A stretch of 64,000 nucleotides of DNA from Pseudomonas protegens (GCF_013407925.2 NZ_CP060201.1:496001-560000), one strand, 5' to 3'; counted from the stretch's first letter, positions 24,746 to 34,448 are shown. Translations and numbers: made by a program. The notes: generated from the sequence alone by a model not told the origin.

Positions 24746-25120
24746 TCAATCCGGCGTGGCCTTCGCGGACAGCGCGATCAAGTGCTCGCCACAGCCGAAG
24801 CCGCCCACCGCATTGTCGTACCAGGACACCTCCACCACCGCGATGCAGTCGTCATAGGACTGCCCCACCAGCGTGCCGTCGGCCTTGAACACCCGCAGGT
24901 AGCCGCCAACGCTGTAGCGCGAACTGTCGCCATCGCCGGGCATGGTCATGCTGGGAATCCAGGTGCGCCAGCTGAACAAGCGGTACTTCTGGTAGTAGAA
25001 GGCCTGGTCGGGGCTGTAGTCGCGGCCCTGATACGGCGTGCCGTGGTAGAACGAGCCGTAGGCCTGGTACGCCAGGAACAGCGCCAGGGCGGCGCCCAGA
25101 ATGAGTTTGATTTTTTGCAT
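24746..25120 (-). CDS. Hypothetical membrane-anchored protein
   Basis: A 124-residue protein I do not recognise. A hydrophobic N-terminal helix (MQKIKLILGAALALFLAYQAYGSF) is either a signal anchor or an uncleaved signal. The rest is aromatic-rich (FYYQKYRLFSWRTWIPSM) with two cysteines, in DDCIAVVEVSWYDNA and GGFGCGEH, that could pair in the periplasm. GGGAGG lies upstream of the ATG. It is monocistronic and convergent with the kinase gene. Confidence 0.7.
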   Translation of the reverse strand: MQKIKLILGAALALFLAYQAYGSFYHGTPYQGRDYSPDQAFYYQKYRLFSWRTWIPSMTMPGDGDSSRYSVGGYLRVFKADGTLVGQSYDDCIAVVEVSWYDNAVGGFGCGEHLIALSAKATPD

Positions 25121-25487
25121 CGGGAGGGTCGTTCCTTTTACCCGTGGGGTCTTCAAGAGGGGGCCGGTCCGGCAGGCACAGGCAGGCCTGGACAATCGCC
25201 TTGAACAGGGCCGGGCATGGTCCTCACCGGCGGCGCTCAAAGCGCCGGCATTCTAGAGCAATAGCGGCGCAAAAGAGAGCTGAGAATCCTGCGCTGCCAG
25301 GGCTGTCTGGCCCATGGGATCGACACCGGGCCGGCTCGTTGACAAGCGCCGTGGCAGCGCCGACCATCCGCCGCCGTCAGCACTGGCGGATGTCGCAAAG
25401 GCGTTGTTCGAGGTCGAATCCAGCCTGCCGCCCCGATGCGTGCTGTCCATACTCAAGGGCCTTGTCCCCTGGTAATGGAATGCCCTT
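25121..25487. other. Intergenic region between divergent genes, no gene seen
   Basis: This 367-base stretch between the hypothetical membrane protein and the PhyH-family gene should hold both promoters. Open frames here are short, without ribosome sites, and unlike known proteins. No terminator, REP or clear operator was seen. Confidence 0.6.
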
Positions 25488-26423
25488 GTGAACCTGCCAC
25501 CGGTCCTGCCCGACACCGCCCCTGCCCTGGTCAACCCGCTACGCCTGAACCAGGACGATCTGCGGCATTTCCAGGAGCGTGGCTTCATCAAGCTGCGCAG
25601 CCTGTTGACGCCCGCGGCCGTCCTGCAACTGCGCGAACTGGCCGACAGCCAACTGCGCGCGGCACCCTCGGGCGCCTCGGCCCATGGCGACGGCTTCAGT
25701 CGCCTGACGCACCGGGTGACCCAGGTCGGCATCCTCGAACGCCTCTACCGGCAAGCGGCCTTCGCCCAGGTGCTGACCCGCCTCACCGGCTGCCGCCTGA
25801 TCATGAGCGAGGCCCAGAGTTTCGAGCTGGAGGTGGGACGTTCGGGCTTTGCCTGGCACTACGACTCGCTGAACTTTCGCTACATCCGCCCCCAGGACCC
25901 GGCCTTCAGCCTGTGGCTGCCGTTGCAGCCGATCCGCCCCGAGCTGCAGGGTGGCGGCATGGCCTGGGTGCCGCTGTCGCGCTTCTCGGCCCAGGCCAAC
26001 TTCCAGTTCTCGCGGCTGCTGGCCGAAAAGCTGGCGCGGGGCGAGACGATCGAGGACTTTTCCGCACACCTGCGCCAGACCTACTGCACACCGGGCCTGC
26101 TCACCGACAGTTTTGAGCAGCAGCGCATCGAAGAGGCCTTCGAACCCGGCGACGCCCTGCTGTTCAGCAAGTACCTGTGGCACCGCTCCAGCCCCTTGCT
26201 GGCCGGCGACCTGCAACGCCGCCAGGCGGTGACCTTGCGCCTGCTGGACTGGCGGGCGCGCCTTGACCCACTGCTGCAGGACGGCGAAACCCGCAGTGCC
26301 GGCGGGCTCGGCATGGGCCTGGACGGCGGCCCGCTGAACCCGGTGTCCTACGGCTCGCGTTTCGTCGATATCCAGCCCGGGGCGGCGATCCGCAGCTCGG
26401 CCCATTGCGGGCCGATCCTCTGA
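25488..26423 (+). CDS. Phytanoyl-CoA dioxygenase (PhyH) family protein
   Basis: A 311-residue Fe(II)/2-oxoglutarate oxygenase-like protein. The iron-binding HxD is His124-Tyr-Asp126 (FAWHYDSLNF) and the distal His is near 232 (YLWHRSSP), with Arg residues shortly after (QRRQAVTLRLLDWR) as 2-oxoglutarate contacts. The opening NQDDLRHFQERGFIKLRSLLT is typical of the family. These enzymes hydroxylate small molecules or acyl chains; the substrate is unknown. The start is GTG with only a weak ribosome site. It is monocistronic and convergent with a LysR gene. Confidence 0.82.
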   Translation: MNLPPVLPDTAPALVNPLRLNQDDLRHFQERGFIKLRSLLTPAAVLQLRELADSQLRAAPSGASAHGDGFSRLTHRVTQVGILERLYRQAAFAQVLTRLTGCRLIMSEAQSFELEVGRSGFAWHYDSLNFRYIRPQDPAFSLWLPLQPIRPELQGGGMAWVPLSRFSAQANFQFSRLLAEKLARGETIEDFSAHLRQTYCTPGLLTDSFEQQRIEEAFEPGDALLFSKYLWHRSSPLLAGDLQRRQAVTLRLLDWRARLDPLLQDGETRSAGGLGMGLDGGPLNPVSYGSRFVDIQPGAAIRSSAHCGPIL

Positions 26424-26429
26424 GCCAGG

Positions 26430-27323
26430 CTAAGGCTCGGGCCCCAGCAACACCCCCTGCTGCGCCGCGCACAAGGCCATCAGATAGTCCCAGACCACCC
26501 GCAGCCGCACCGACTTGTGCAGCTCGCGGCGGGTGCTGATCCAGTAGGCGCGCTGGATGCTTTCCGCAGGTAGCAATGGCACCAGTTGCGGATCGGCGGC
26601 GGCCATGTAGCACGGCAGCACGGCGATCCCCAGGCCGGAACGGGCCGCCTCCTGCTGGGCGATGACGCTGGTGCTGTGGAACACCACTTGCGGGTTGCGG
26701 CAGAACTGGTTGAGGAACATCAGTTCCTGGCTGAACAAGAGGTCGTCAACGTAGCCGATCCAGGCGTGACGCCCCAGGTCCTCGCGGGTACGCAACGGCG
26801 GCGCGCGGTCCAGGTAGGCCTGGCTGGCGTACAGCGCCAGGCGGTAGTCGGTGAGCTTGCGGGTCACCAGCATGTCGGCGCTGGGGCGCTCCAGGTGAAT
26901 GCTGATTTCCGCCTCGCGGTTGAGGATGCTGACAAAGCGCGGCACCGCCACCAGCTCCACCTCCAGCCCCGGATAGCGCTCGAACAGGCCGGACATGCGC
27001 CCGGCGAGGAACTTGACCCCCAGGCCCTCGGTGACGCCGACGCGGATCTTGCCCAGGGGCGCGCTGGACTGGGTGATTTCTTCCTGCACCAGCAAGGCGA
27101 CGTTTTCCATGGCCTCGGCGTGCTTGAGCAGCGCCTCGCCGGCCGGGGTCAGTTGGTAGCCCTGGGCGTGCTGGACGAACAGTGCGGTGCCCAGGGCCTG
27201 CTCCACCGCTTCGATATGCCGGGCCACCGTGGCGTGGGTGGTGTTCAGCCGCCGCGCCGCGGTGAGCAGGCGCCCGCTGCGTTGCAGTTCGAGAAAGTAG
27301 CGCAGGTCGTTCCAGTCGAACAT
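26430..27323 (-). CDS. LysR-family transcriptional regulator
   Basis: A 297-residue LysR regulator. The DNA-binding region contains MFDWNDLRYFLELQRSGRLL and LNTTHATVARHIEAVEQALG, a subgroup with THATVARHI in the recognition helix. It is divergent from the GMC oxidoreductase across 133 bases that contain repeated GTTAG/CTAAC motifs. It is therefore the likely regulator of the oxidoreductase and probably of the downstream transporter. Confidence 0.9.
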   Translation of the reverse strand: MFDWNDLRYFLELQRSGRLLTAARRLNTTHATVARHIEAVEQALGTALFVQHAQGYQLTPAGEALLKHAEAMENVALLVQEEITQSSAPLGKIRVGVTEGLGVKFLAGRMSGLFERYPGLEVELVAVPRFVSILNREAEISIHLERPSADMLVTRKLTDYRLALYASQAYLDRAPPLRTREDLGRHAWIGYVDDLLFSQELMFLNQFCRNPQVVFHSTSVIAQQEAARSGLGIAVLPCYMAAADPQLVPLLPAESIQRAYWISTRRELHKSVRLRVVWDYLMALCAAQQGVLLGPEP

Positions 27324-27354
27324 GGAAAATCCTTATCGATGTCGAGGCCCGCAA

Positions 27355-27414
27355 TTGTTAGAAAACGCACAGCGGGTGGGCAAAAACTAACATTCTTTTG
27401 ACGAAAGCTAACAA
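27355..27414. promoter_or_regulatory. GTTAG/CTAAC operator cluster
   Basis: Between the LysR gene and the GMC gene are TTGTTAG (27355), CTAAC (27387) and CTAACAA (27408). The outer pair form an inverted repeat 53 bases apart from start to start, and the middle copy is spaced 21 bases from the last. This may be a LysR multi-site promoter. Pattern-based only. Confidence 0.4.
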
Positions 27415-27456
27415 CTAGGATGGAGCCACAAGAATCAGAACAACAAGAGGTCATGG

Positions 27457-29103
27457 ATGCTTCCCGCCTTTGACGCCTACGACTACATCGTGGTCGGCGC
27501 CGGTCCCGCCGGCTGTCTGCTGGCCAATCGCTTGTCGGCCAATCCCCAGCACCGGGTGCTGCTGCTGGAAGCCGGCGGTCGCGACAACTACCCCTGGATC
27601 CACATCCCCGTGGGCTACCTGTTCTGCATCGGCAACCCGCGCACCGACTGGTGCTTCAAGACCGAAGCCGAGCCCGGCCTGCAGGGCCGCAGCCTGAGCT
27701 ACCCGCGGGGCAAGGTGCTGGGCGGCTGCTCGTCGATCAACGGCATGATCTACATGCGCGGCCAGGCCGCCGACTACGACGGCTGGGCCGCCGAAGGCAA
27801 CCCGGGCTGGAGCTGGCAGGATGTGCTGCCGCTGTTCAAGAAAAGCGAGAACCACTTTGCCGGCGACAGCCAGCTGCACGGCGCCGCCGGTGAGTGGCGG
27901 GTCGAGCGCCAGCGCCTGTCGTGGCCGATCCTCGATGCCTTCCGCACGGCTGCGCAGCAGAGCGGCATCGGCAACATCGATGACTTCAACGGCGGCGACA
28001 ACGAAGGCTGCGGCTACTTCCAGGTCAACCAGAAGGCCGGGGTGCGCTGGAACGCGGCCAAGGCCTTTCTCAAGCCGATCGCCCAGCGCGCCAATCTGCA
28101 GGTGCTGACCGATATCGAAGTGCAGCGACTGCTCCTCGAAGACGGCCGCGCCAGCGCGGTACGGGCCGTCAGCCAGGGTCGCCCGGTGGATTTCAAGGCG
28201 CGCCGGGAGATCATCCTGTGCGCCGGCTCCATTGGCTCGCCGAGCATTCTGCAGCGCTCGGGAATTGGCCCCAGCGAGCTTCTGCAACGCTTGGGGATCG
28301 GGGTCAGCCACGCGCTGCCCGGGGTCGGCGGCAACCTGCAGGACCACCTGCAACTGCGCCTGATCTACCAGCTGGAAAACGCCCGCACCCTGAACCAGAT
28401 CGCCGGCAGCCTGTGGGGCAAGATGGGCATGGGCCTGCGCTACCTGTATGACCGCAGCGGCCCGCTGTCCATGGCCCCCAGCCAGTTGGGCGCCTTTGCC
28501 CGCTCGGGCCCGGAGCAGACCCGGGCCAACCTGGAGTACCACGTGCAGCCATTGTCGCTTGAGCGCTTCGGTGAGCCGCTGCACAGCTTCCCGGCCTTTA
28601 CCGCCTCAGTCTGCGACCTGCGTCCGCAAAGCCGGGGCCGGGTCGAGATCCGCTCAGTGGACGCCGGCGCCGCGCCGTTGATCCAGCCCAATTACCTGAG
28701 CCACCCGGAGGACCTGCGGGTCGCCGCCGACGCCATCCGCCTGACCCGGCGCATCGTCGGCGCCCCGGCCCTGCAGCCATTCAAGCCCAGCGAATACCTG
28801 CCCGGGCCGCAGCTGCAGAGTGAGGAACAACTGCATGAAGCGGCGGCGCGCATCGGCACCACCATCTTCCATCCGGTGGGCACCTGCCGCATGGGCAGCG
28901 ACGCCCACGCCGTGGTCGACGCGCAACTGCAGGTGCACGGCATTCCCGGACTGCGGATTGCCGATGCCTCGATCATGCCGCGCATCACCTCCGGCAACAC
29001 CTGCTCGCCGACCCTGATGATCGCCGAGAAGGCTGCCGAACTGATCCTCGCCAGCGTCCCCAGGAGTACCGTCCAGCACAAGCAACCCGCCACCCCGGCA
29101 TGA
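27457..29103 (+). CDS. GMC-family FAD oxidoreductase (choline/alcohol dehydrogenase-like)
   Basis: A 548-residue flavoprotein. The ADP-binding DYIVVGAGPAGCLLANRL is at about 8-25, GMC signature 1 at PRGKVLGGCSSINGMIYMRG, signature 2 near GSIGSPSILQRSGIGP, and the active-site His in IFHPVGTCRMG. The C-terminal SGNTCSPTLMIAEKAAELI completes FAD binding. It resembles AlkJ/BetA-type alcohol dehydrogenases, passing electrons to quinone or oxygen. It is followed by a REPIN and an MHS-family transporter on the same strand. The substrate is probably an imported alcohol or hydroxy-acid (inference). Confidence 0.9.
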   Translation: MLPAFDAYDYIVVGAGPAGCLLANRLSANPQHRVLLLEAGGRDNYPWIHIPVGYLFCIGNPRTDWCFKTEAEPGLQGRSLSYPRGKVLGGCSSINGMIYMRGQAADYDGWAAEGNPGWSWQDVLPLFKKSENHFAGDSQLHGAAGEWRVERQRLSWPILDAFRTAAQQSGIGNIDDFNGGDNEGCGYFQVNQKAGVRWNAAKAFLKPIAQRANLQVLTDIEVQRLLLEDGRASAVRAVSQGRPVDFKARREIILCAGSIGSPSILQRSGIGPSELLQRLGIGVSHALPGVGGNLQDHLQLRLIYQLENARTLNQIAGSLWGKMGMGLRYLYDRSGPLSMAPSQLGAFARSGPEQTRANLEYHVQPLSLERFGEPLHSFPAFTASVCDLRPQSRGRVEIRSVDAGAAPLIQPNYLSHPEDLRVAADAIRLTRRIVGAPALQPFKPSEYLPGPQLQSEEQLHEAAARIGTTIFHPVGTCRMGSDAHAVVDAQLQVHGIPGLRIADASIMPRITSGNTCSPTLMIAEKAAELILASVPRSTVQHKQPATPA

Positions 29104-29127
29104 CCTTAGGAACAGATGCACCCGATG

Positions 29128-29208
29128 TTGGAGCCGGCTTGCCGGCGAAGGCGCCGCCAAGGCCGGCACCTGGCTCAAGGGCCGCTTCGCTGGCAAGCCA
29201 GCTCCTAC
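29128..29208. repeat. REPIN between oxidoreductase and transporter
   Basis: TTGGAGCCGGCTTGCCGG ... GGCAAGCCAGCTCCTAC: paired inverted REP sequences around a 35-40 base spacer different from the 16.4 kb copies. It lies in the 216-base gap between two cotranscribed-looking genes and may separate their expression. Confidence 0.85.
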
Positions 29209-29319
29209 GGTCGGCAGGGAAACGAAGGCTTAACGCGCGCGCGATAAGCCTGCAGCAACGGCGCCGGTCACGGCGTCGGCAGTGGAACAACAACAATAAT
29301 CACTGTAAGGAAGCCCCCC

Positions 29320-30942
29320 ATGTCAGAACACGTACAGCCCCTGAACCCGACCCTGCAGGACGCCACCGCCAAGGGCGGGCAGAAGGTCATCTTCGCCTCG
29401 TCCCTCGGCACGGTGTTCGAGTGGTATGACTTCTTTCTCTATGGCGCCCTGGCGGCGGTGATCAGCAAGCAGTTCTTCGCCGGGGTCAACGACACCACGG
29501 CGTTCATCTTCGCCTTGATGGCCTTCGCCGCCGGCTTCGTGGTGCGCCCCTTCGGCGCCCTGGTGTTCGGCCGCCTGGGGGACATGATCGGGCGCAAGTA
29601 CACCTTCCTCGCCACCATCATCCTCATGGGCCTGGCCACCTTCGCCGTGGGCCTGCTGCCCAACTACGCCAGCATCGGCATCGCCGCACCGATCATCCTG
29701 GTGGCCTTACGCATGCTCCAGGGCCTGGCCCTGGGCGGTGAATACGGCGGCGCCGCGACCTACGTCGCCGAGCACGCGCCCCAGGGCAAGCGCGGCTTGC
29801 ACACCAGCTGGATCCAGTCCACCGCGACCCTGGGCCTGTTGCTGTCGTTGCTGGTGGTACTGGCTTGCCGCTACTTCACCGGCGATCAGTTCGAGGTCTG
29901 GGGCTGGCGCCTGCCGTTCCTGCTGTCCATCGTGTTGCTGGGGATCTCCACCTGGATCCGCATGAGCCTGCACGAGTCGCCGGCCTTCCTGAAAATGAAA
30001 GAGGAAGGCCGCGCCAGCAAGGCGCCGATCCGCGAGTCCTTCGGCAAATGGGAGAACCTCAAGGTGGTGCTGATCGCCCTGTTCAGCATCAATGCCGGGC
30101 AGGCGGTAACCTTCTACGCCGCGCAGTTCTACGTTCTGTTCTTCCTCACCCAGTTCCTCAAGATGGACCCGGCCCTGGCCAACAGCCTGCTGATCATCAG
30201 CGTGGTGATCGGCGCGCCGATGTTCATCTTCTTTGGCTGGCTCTCGGACAAGGTCGGCCGCAAGCCGGTGCTGATGCTCGGCCTGTTGCTGGCCACGCTG
30301 CTGTACTTCCCGATCTTCAAGGCCCTGGCCCACTACGCCAACCCGGCCATCGACCAGGCCAGCCGCCAGGCGCCGATCAGCGTCAGCGCCGACCCGGCCA
30401 CCTGCACCTTCCAGTTCGACCCCGTGGGCAAGGCGCGCTTCGACAGCCCGTGCGACAAGGTCAAGACCTTCCTGGTCAAGCAGGGCCTGCCCTACAACAG
30501 CATCGCCGCCCCGGCCGGCAGCCCGGTGCAGGTCAGCGTCGGCGAGGTGAAGATCGACGGCTTCGACGAAGCCGCCCTGCGCGGCGCGGTGACCCTGGCC
30601 GGCTATCCGCAGCAGGCCGACACCCAGAACGTCAACAAACCCATGGTGGTGCTGCTGATCGTGGCGCTGATCCTGATTGCCGCCATGTGCTACGGCCCGC
30701 TGGCGGCGCTGATGGTGGAGCTGTTTCCGACGCGCATCCGCTACACCTCGATGTCTCTGCCGTACCACATCGGCAACGGCTGGTTCGGCGGCTTCCTGCC
30801 GACCGTGTCCTTTGCCCTGGTGGTGTACACCGGCGATATCTTCTATGGCCTGTGGTACCCGGTGCTGATTACCGGGGTCAGCCTGGTGGTGGGCTTGCTG
30901 TGTTTGCGTGAGACTCGCGACATCGACATCAACCACAGGTGA
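29320..30942 (+). CDS. MHS-family MFS transporter
   Basis: A 540-residue major facilitator of the metabolite:H+ symporter type (ProP/ShiA/KgtP relatives). Recognisable are SLGTVFEWYDFFLYGALA, RPFGALVFGRLGDMIGRKYTF and LGGEYGGAATYVAEHAPQGKRG. About 110 residues between helices 8 and 9-10 (ISVSADPATCTFQFDPVG ... QADTQNVNK) form an unusually long soluble loop with two cysteines, probably periplasmic. It imports an organic acid or osmolyte with protons. It is probably part of the LysR-controlled unit with the GMC oxidoreductase. Confidence 0.88.
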   Translation: MSEHVQPLNPTLQDATAKGGQKVIFASSLGTVFEWYDFFLYGALAAVISKQFFAGVNDTTAFIFALMAFAAGFVVRPFGALVFGRLGDMIGRKYTFLATIILMGLATFAVGLLPNYASIGIAAPIILVALRMLQGLALGGEYGGAATYVAEHAPQGKRGLHTSWIQSTATLGLLLSLLVVLACRYFTGDQFEVWGWRLPFLLSIVLLGISTWIRMSLHESPAFLKMKEEGRASKAPIRESFGKWENLKVVLIALFSINAGQAVTFYAAQFYVLFFLTQFLKMDPALANSLLIISVVIGAPMFIFFGWLSDKVGRKPVLMLGLLLATLLYFPIFKALAHYANPAIDQASRQAPISVSADPATCTFQFDPVGKARFDSPCDKVKTFLVKQGLPYNSIAAPAGSPVQVSVGEVKIDGFDEAALRGAVTLAGYPQQADTQNVNKPMVVLLIVALILIAAMCYGPLAALMVELFPTRIRYTSMSLPYHIGNGWFGGFLPTVSFALVVYTGDIFYGLWYPVLITGVSLVVGLLCLRETRDIDINHR

Positions 30943-30957
30943 CGAGGCCTCTTGCTT

Positions 30958-31003
30958 GTAGGAGCCGACTTGCGGACGCCTTCGCCGGCAAGCCGGCTCC
31001 TAC
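30958..31003. repeat. Short REP palindrome pair
   Basis: GTAGGAGCCGACTTG ... CGCCGGCAAGCCGGCTCCTAC directly after the transporter stop. The two REP halves are almost adjacent, giving a long hairpin that could act as an mRNA 3' end. Confidence 0.8.
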
Positions 31004-31072
31004 AAGGGGGCGGCTTGAATAAAACGCTGCTTTGCGCCACTGTCTCGGCACTTTTTCCGGCGGAGACCGAAC

Positions 31073-31822
31073 ATGCTGTTGATCCTTCCCGCAGTGCTGG
31101 CCCTGGTCTTGATCCTGGTGCTCTGGCGCCGCCAGAAAGCCCTCACGGCATTGCGTCGGGAAGCCTATATCCGCAGCTTCAGCCTGCCACCGCGGCTGTT
31201 CGAACCATTGCGCACCCAGCATCCGCATCTGAGCCTCAAGGACTGCCAACTGGTGGCCCAGGGCTTGCGCCAGTTCTTCCTCGCCTACCTCAAGAGCGGC
31301 CAGCGCTATGTGTCAATGCCGTCCCAGGTGGTGGACGACCTGTGGCATGAATTCATCCTGCATACCCGGGATTACCAGGCCTTCTGCGACAAGGCCTTCG
31401 GCCAGTTCCTCCATCACACACCCGCCGCGGTGCTGGGCCAGAACGCCGAGCAGAAAAGCAACAACGGCCTGCGTCGGGTCTGGCGCCAGGACTGCCTGGA
31501 AGAAAACATCAACCCCGCCCAGCCCAGTCGCCTGCCGCTGCTGTTCGCCCTGGATGCCAAGCTGAAGATCGCCCGGGGCTTTCACTACGTCGCCGATTGC
31601 CAGTCCCTGCGGCGCCTGACGGACAACGCCAGCACGACAACCGTGGTGCACTGCGGCAGCGAGCTGTACAGCAGTTCCTTCGACAGCGACTCCTCCAGCA
31701 GTGGCAGCGACAGTGACGGCTCGCGTTTCGGCGGCGACGGTGACAGTGGCGGCAGCGATGGCGGCGGGGGCGACAGCAGCGGTTGCGGGGGCGGCGGTTG
31801 TGGCGGCGGAGGCGGCGACTGA
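31073..31822 (+). CDS. Glycine-rich domain-containing protein
   Basis: A 249-residue protein of the glycine-rich domain (GRDP/DUF1399-like) type. One membrane helix is at 1-17, then a helical domain with the family motif VSMPSQVVDDLWHEFILHT and AFCDKAFGQFLHHTP. The C-terminal 50 residues are low complexity: Ser/Asp (FDSDSSSSGSDSD) then Gly/Cys (SGCGGGGCGGGGGD). The His in DLWHEFI is conserved in the family, but the reaction is unknown. It probably faces the cytoplasm from an N-terminal anchor. A REP hairpin separates it from the transporter upstream. Confidence 0.78.
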   Translation: MLLILPAVLALVLILVLWRRQKALTALRREAYIRSFSLPPRLFEPLRTQHPHLSLKDCQLVAQGLRQFFLAYLKSGQRYVSMPSQVVDDLWHEFILHTRDYQAFCDKAFGQFLHHTPAAVLGQNAEQKSNNGLRRVWRQDCLEENINPAQPSRLPLLFALDAKLKIARGFHYVADCQSLRRLTDNASTTTVVHCGSELYSSSFDSDSSSSGSDSDGSRFGGDGDSGGSDGGGGDSSGCGGGGCGGGGGD

Positions 31823-31976
31823 TCACCCGTGGGCCAGCGCCACCGATAGCCAGGTGGCCGAGGCAATGTCCTGGCGCTGTGATTTGCCAGGCGCGGGCGC
31901 AGACCAGGAGGCTTGCCTGAGCGTTGAACGAAACCGGCACAGGCACATAGGCTGGGCGCGATGCCCAACCCCCACA

Positions 31977-32492
31977 TCAGAGCGCGCGGGCGCGGAAAAA
32001 ATCGGGCGTTAGAACACGCGGATCGCCAGCTCGAAAACGCTCTCCCCACACCATGACGTCCTCCTGCGATGGCAACAGCATGGGGTGTGATCGATACCCT
32101 TTGAGCAGGGCCTCGATGCCTTGGGCAAAATCATGCCCAACAAAAAGCATCATGGACGCGACCAATCCGTTCAAGAACAAACGGCCTTGGCTGTCCAGCC
32201 AGAGCTGTCCATGACCATGATGTACATCACCCAAGCAAACAAAGTCGGTGCGCAGCGCTTCTTGCCAGCCATCTACTTGTTCATCGGGGCACGCCGGACA
32301 GCCAAACTCGATGTCACTAGAGGCACACTCCTCCCCCGTGCCGATATGCCCTACGGTCAATTCGCCAAATGCTTGCAGGATGCGAAATGCCGGATGTGCG
32401 CGGGGTACGTGACGATCAACCACAACGGCCCTGCCAGGGACCCATCCGGCAGCTCTGAAAAACGGTTCTATGTTCGGAGTCAGGAGATTCAT
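31977..32492 (-). CDS. SUKH-3-like immunity protein
   Basis: A 171-residue protein matching the SUKH-3 outline: PFFRAAGWVPGRAV near the start, FGELTVGHIGTG in the middle and RLFLNGLVASMMLFVGHDFAQGIEALLKG toward the end. SUKH proteins neutralise nuclease and other polymorphic toxins. No toxin gene is adjacent; the upstream gene is a serralysin. The start is unsure: MNLLTPN fits the domain but lacks a ribosome site, while ATG at 32612 would add 40 residues and has AGGGA upstream. Base composition here is a little lower in GC than its neighbours. Probably an orphan immunity gene left from a toxin-immunity exchange (inference). Confidence 0.75.
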   Translation of the reverse strand: MNLLTPNIEPFFRAAGWVPGRAVVVDRHVPRAHPAFRILQAFGELTVGHIGTGEECASSDIEFGCPACPDEQVDGWQEALRTDFVCLGDVHHGHGQLWLDSQGRLFLNGLVASMMLFVGHDFAQGIEALLKGYRSHPMLLPSQEDVMVWGERFRAGDPRVLTPDFFRARAL

Positions 32493-32685
32493 GCGGCGAA
32501 GATAATCAAAGGGCAGGAAAAACGCAAAAGCCCTGGATACGGCCCCTGCCGGAACGCTATCCGTTACTCTGCGCAACAGCTCGACATCCACGGCTATCGA
32601 CGGAAACGCCATGGCCAGCCCATCCCTGCCTCGGTCAAACCTGCCCGGGACCGGGGAGAACAAGGGGGGATAGGGGAAGAGTGAT

Positions 32686-32715
32686 GTGGAAGCGGCGCAT
32701 CGCGCGCCGCTCCAC
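32686..32715 (-). terminator. Terminator-like hairpin after the serralysin gene
   Basis: GTGGAGCGGCGC-GCGAT-GCGCCGC-TTCCAC on the minus strand: a 12-bp stem with one bulge, just past the protease stop. The following T-run is weak (ATCACTCTT). Confidence 0.6.
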
Positions 32716-32728
32716 TGTTTCCGATCGA

Positions 32729-34168
32729 TCAGGCGATGATGTCGGTAACCGCCGCCTGGCCCACGGTGCCCACGGCGAAGTCCACCGCGCCATGGCCGGT
32801 GAGGTCGATCATCAGGCTGGTCTGGTTGGTTTCGGTGAAGTAGGTGAGGATCGCGTCGCCGGCGTGGCCAGTGAAGCCGCTGACGAAGTTCAGAGTGGCG
32901 CCGGTGGAGGCAAACAGGCCGCTGAGGTCGATCTTGTCCTCGCCACTGGCGAAATCCATGATCCAGTCCGGCGCGTCGAAGGTCGAATCCGAGGCCGCGC
33001 CGAACACGAAGGTGTCGGCCCCTGCCCCGCCCCACAGCGTATCGCCACCGCCACCGCCGTAGAGGATGTCGTTGCCGGCACCGCCTTCCAGGATGTTGGC
33101 CACGGCGTTGCCGATCAGCAGGTCATTGCCCGAGCCGCCGATGGCGTTTTCCACGGTCACGCCGTGGGCGATGGAGACGTTGCCCACCAGGCCGCCCACA
33201 TCGGAGAAACCACCCTGGTTGAGGTTGATCTTCTGGTTCTGGGTGAAACCGGAGAAGTCCAGGGTGTCGTTGCCGCCACCGTCCCACACCGCGAACACCA
33301 GTTTGTCGGCATTGGAGTGGGCACTGTAGAAATCCCGCCCGGTGTTGGAGTTGAAGCCGTACACCGTGTCGTCGGCGCGGGTTTCATGGTTGGCGCCATA
33401 GAGTTTCTGCACCGCGACGATATCGTCGAGCAGGGGTGCCGAAGCGTAGGCGCCACTGCCGTCCTTGCTGAAGTTCTGCCCGGTGTTGCCCTCGCTCCAG
33501 TAGCTCATCAGGCTGTAGCCGCGGGTGTCCTGGGCGTAGGTGACATCCTTGTAGGTGGGGTTGCCGTTGCCGGCGTTGTACACGCCCGGATGGGACAGGC
33601 CCAGGGTGTGGCCGATCTCGTGGGTCAGGGTCTGGCGGCCGTAGTTGCCGTTGCCCGGGGTTTCATTGACCCGGTACTGGTCGTTGATCAGGTACCAGGA
33701 CTGGCCGTCATAGCTGCCGCCGGATGGCAGGTAGGCAAAGGCCGCGCCGCCGGTGCTGACGTTGTAGTTGCCGAAGGTCATGTGACCATCGCCGCCCTTG
33801 GCGGCCTCGCTGAAGGTGACGTTGGCCACGTCCGACCAGGACTGCAGGGACAACAGCGCCTGGGCTTTCTGCAGCGCGCTGAACTCGCTGAAGCTGCCCA
33901 GGGCCGGGTTGTAGTTGGCCGGTTTTTCAGTGAGGAAGCTGTAGGTCAGGTCGATCTTGCCGTCGCCATTCTGGTCGTGCCAGGACAGCCCCTTGCGCAG
34001 GATCGAATCCGCCGCCTGGTCGGCGGTGAAGGAAGGCTTGCCGTTCACCAGCGTGCTGCCACCGCGGTCATACAGGTGGCTGAAGGTCTGGACCTGCAGG
34101 TAGGCACTGCTGGCCGCTGCGTCGGGAATGATCGCGTTTTCGTTGGTTTGCGAGAGTGTCTTCGACAT
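32729..34168 (-). CDS. Serralysin-family alkaline metalloprotease (AprA/PrtA-like)
   Basis: A 479-residue secreted zinc protease. The M10B motif [13 protein letters not shown] has zinc ligands His183, His187 and His193 and catalytic Glu184. The Met-turn lies in [10 protein letters not shown]. The second half carries RTX calcium repeats ([29 protein letters not shown]) and a C-terminal type I secretion signal ending AVTDIIA. No N-terminal signal peptide is present, as expected. AAGGA precedes the ATG. Unlike the usual apr clusters, no inhibitor or aprDEF secretion genes are next to it, so it must use a secretion system encoded elsewhere; it may be a second serralysin paralogue. Confidence 0.93.
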   Translation of the reverse strand: MSKTLSQTNENAIIPDAAASSAYLQVQTFSHLYDRGGSTLVNGKPSFTADQAADSILRKGLSWHDQNGDGKIDLTYSFLTEKPANYNPALGSFSEFSALQKAQALLSLQSWSDVANVTFSEAAKGGDGHMTFGNYNVSTGGAAFAYLPSGGSYDGQSWYLINDQYRVNETPGNGNYGRQTLTHEIGHTLGLSHPGVYNAGNGNPTYKDVTYAQDTRGYSLMSYWSEGNTGQNFSKDGSGAYASAPLLDDIVAVQKLYGANHETRADDTVYGFNSNTGRDFYSAHSNADKLVFAVWDGGGNDTLDFSGFTQNQKINLNQGGFSDVGGLVGNVSIAHGVTVENAIGGSGNDLLIGNAVANILEGGAGNDILYGGGGGDTLWGGAGADTFVFGAASDSTFDAPDWIMDFASGEDKIDLSGLFASTGATLNFVSGFTGHAGDAILTYFTETNQTSLMIDLTGHGAVDFAVGTVGQAAVTDIIA

Positions 34169-34448
34169 TGCTACGTCCTTGTTCAAGACAAAAGATTTCC
34201 GATGGAACAGATACGACCCCGCCTGCGAGATCGTCCTGTCACTCGCCCGTTGAGGCGCAGAAAACCTGACACAGTCGTCAATTCCCAGTCCACGGTTTTT
34301 TTTGTCCGACAATAGTCCGAAAGCGCTCTGGCCCGGGGTCAATATTCCACTCGCGCGGCGCTCCGACAGCGGATAGGCTAAGCAGCGATCGGGGCAGAAA
34401 ACGCTCACACCTGGCACTGCCCCACCGCTGTTCCATGAGGAGTCCGCG

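Noticed and set aside
32493..32612. Fragment of a toxin C-terminus upstream of the SUKH-3 gene
   Set aside because: The 40 in-frame residues (MAFPSIAVDVELL ...) could equally be an N-terminal extension of the immunity protein; no toxin family is recognisable, so it is not listed separately.
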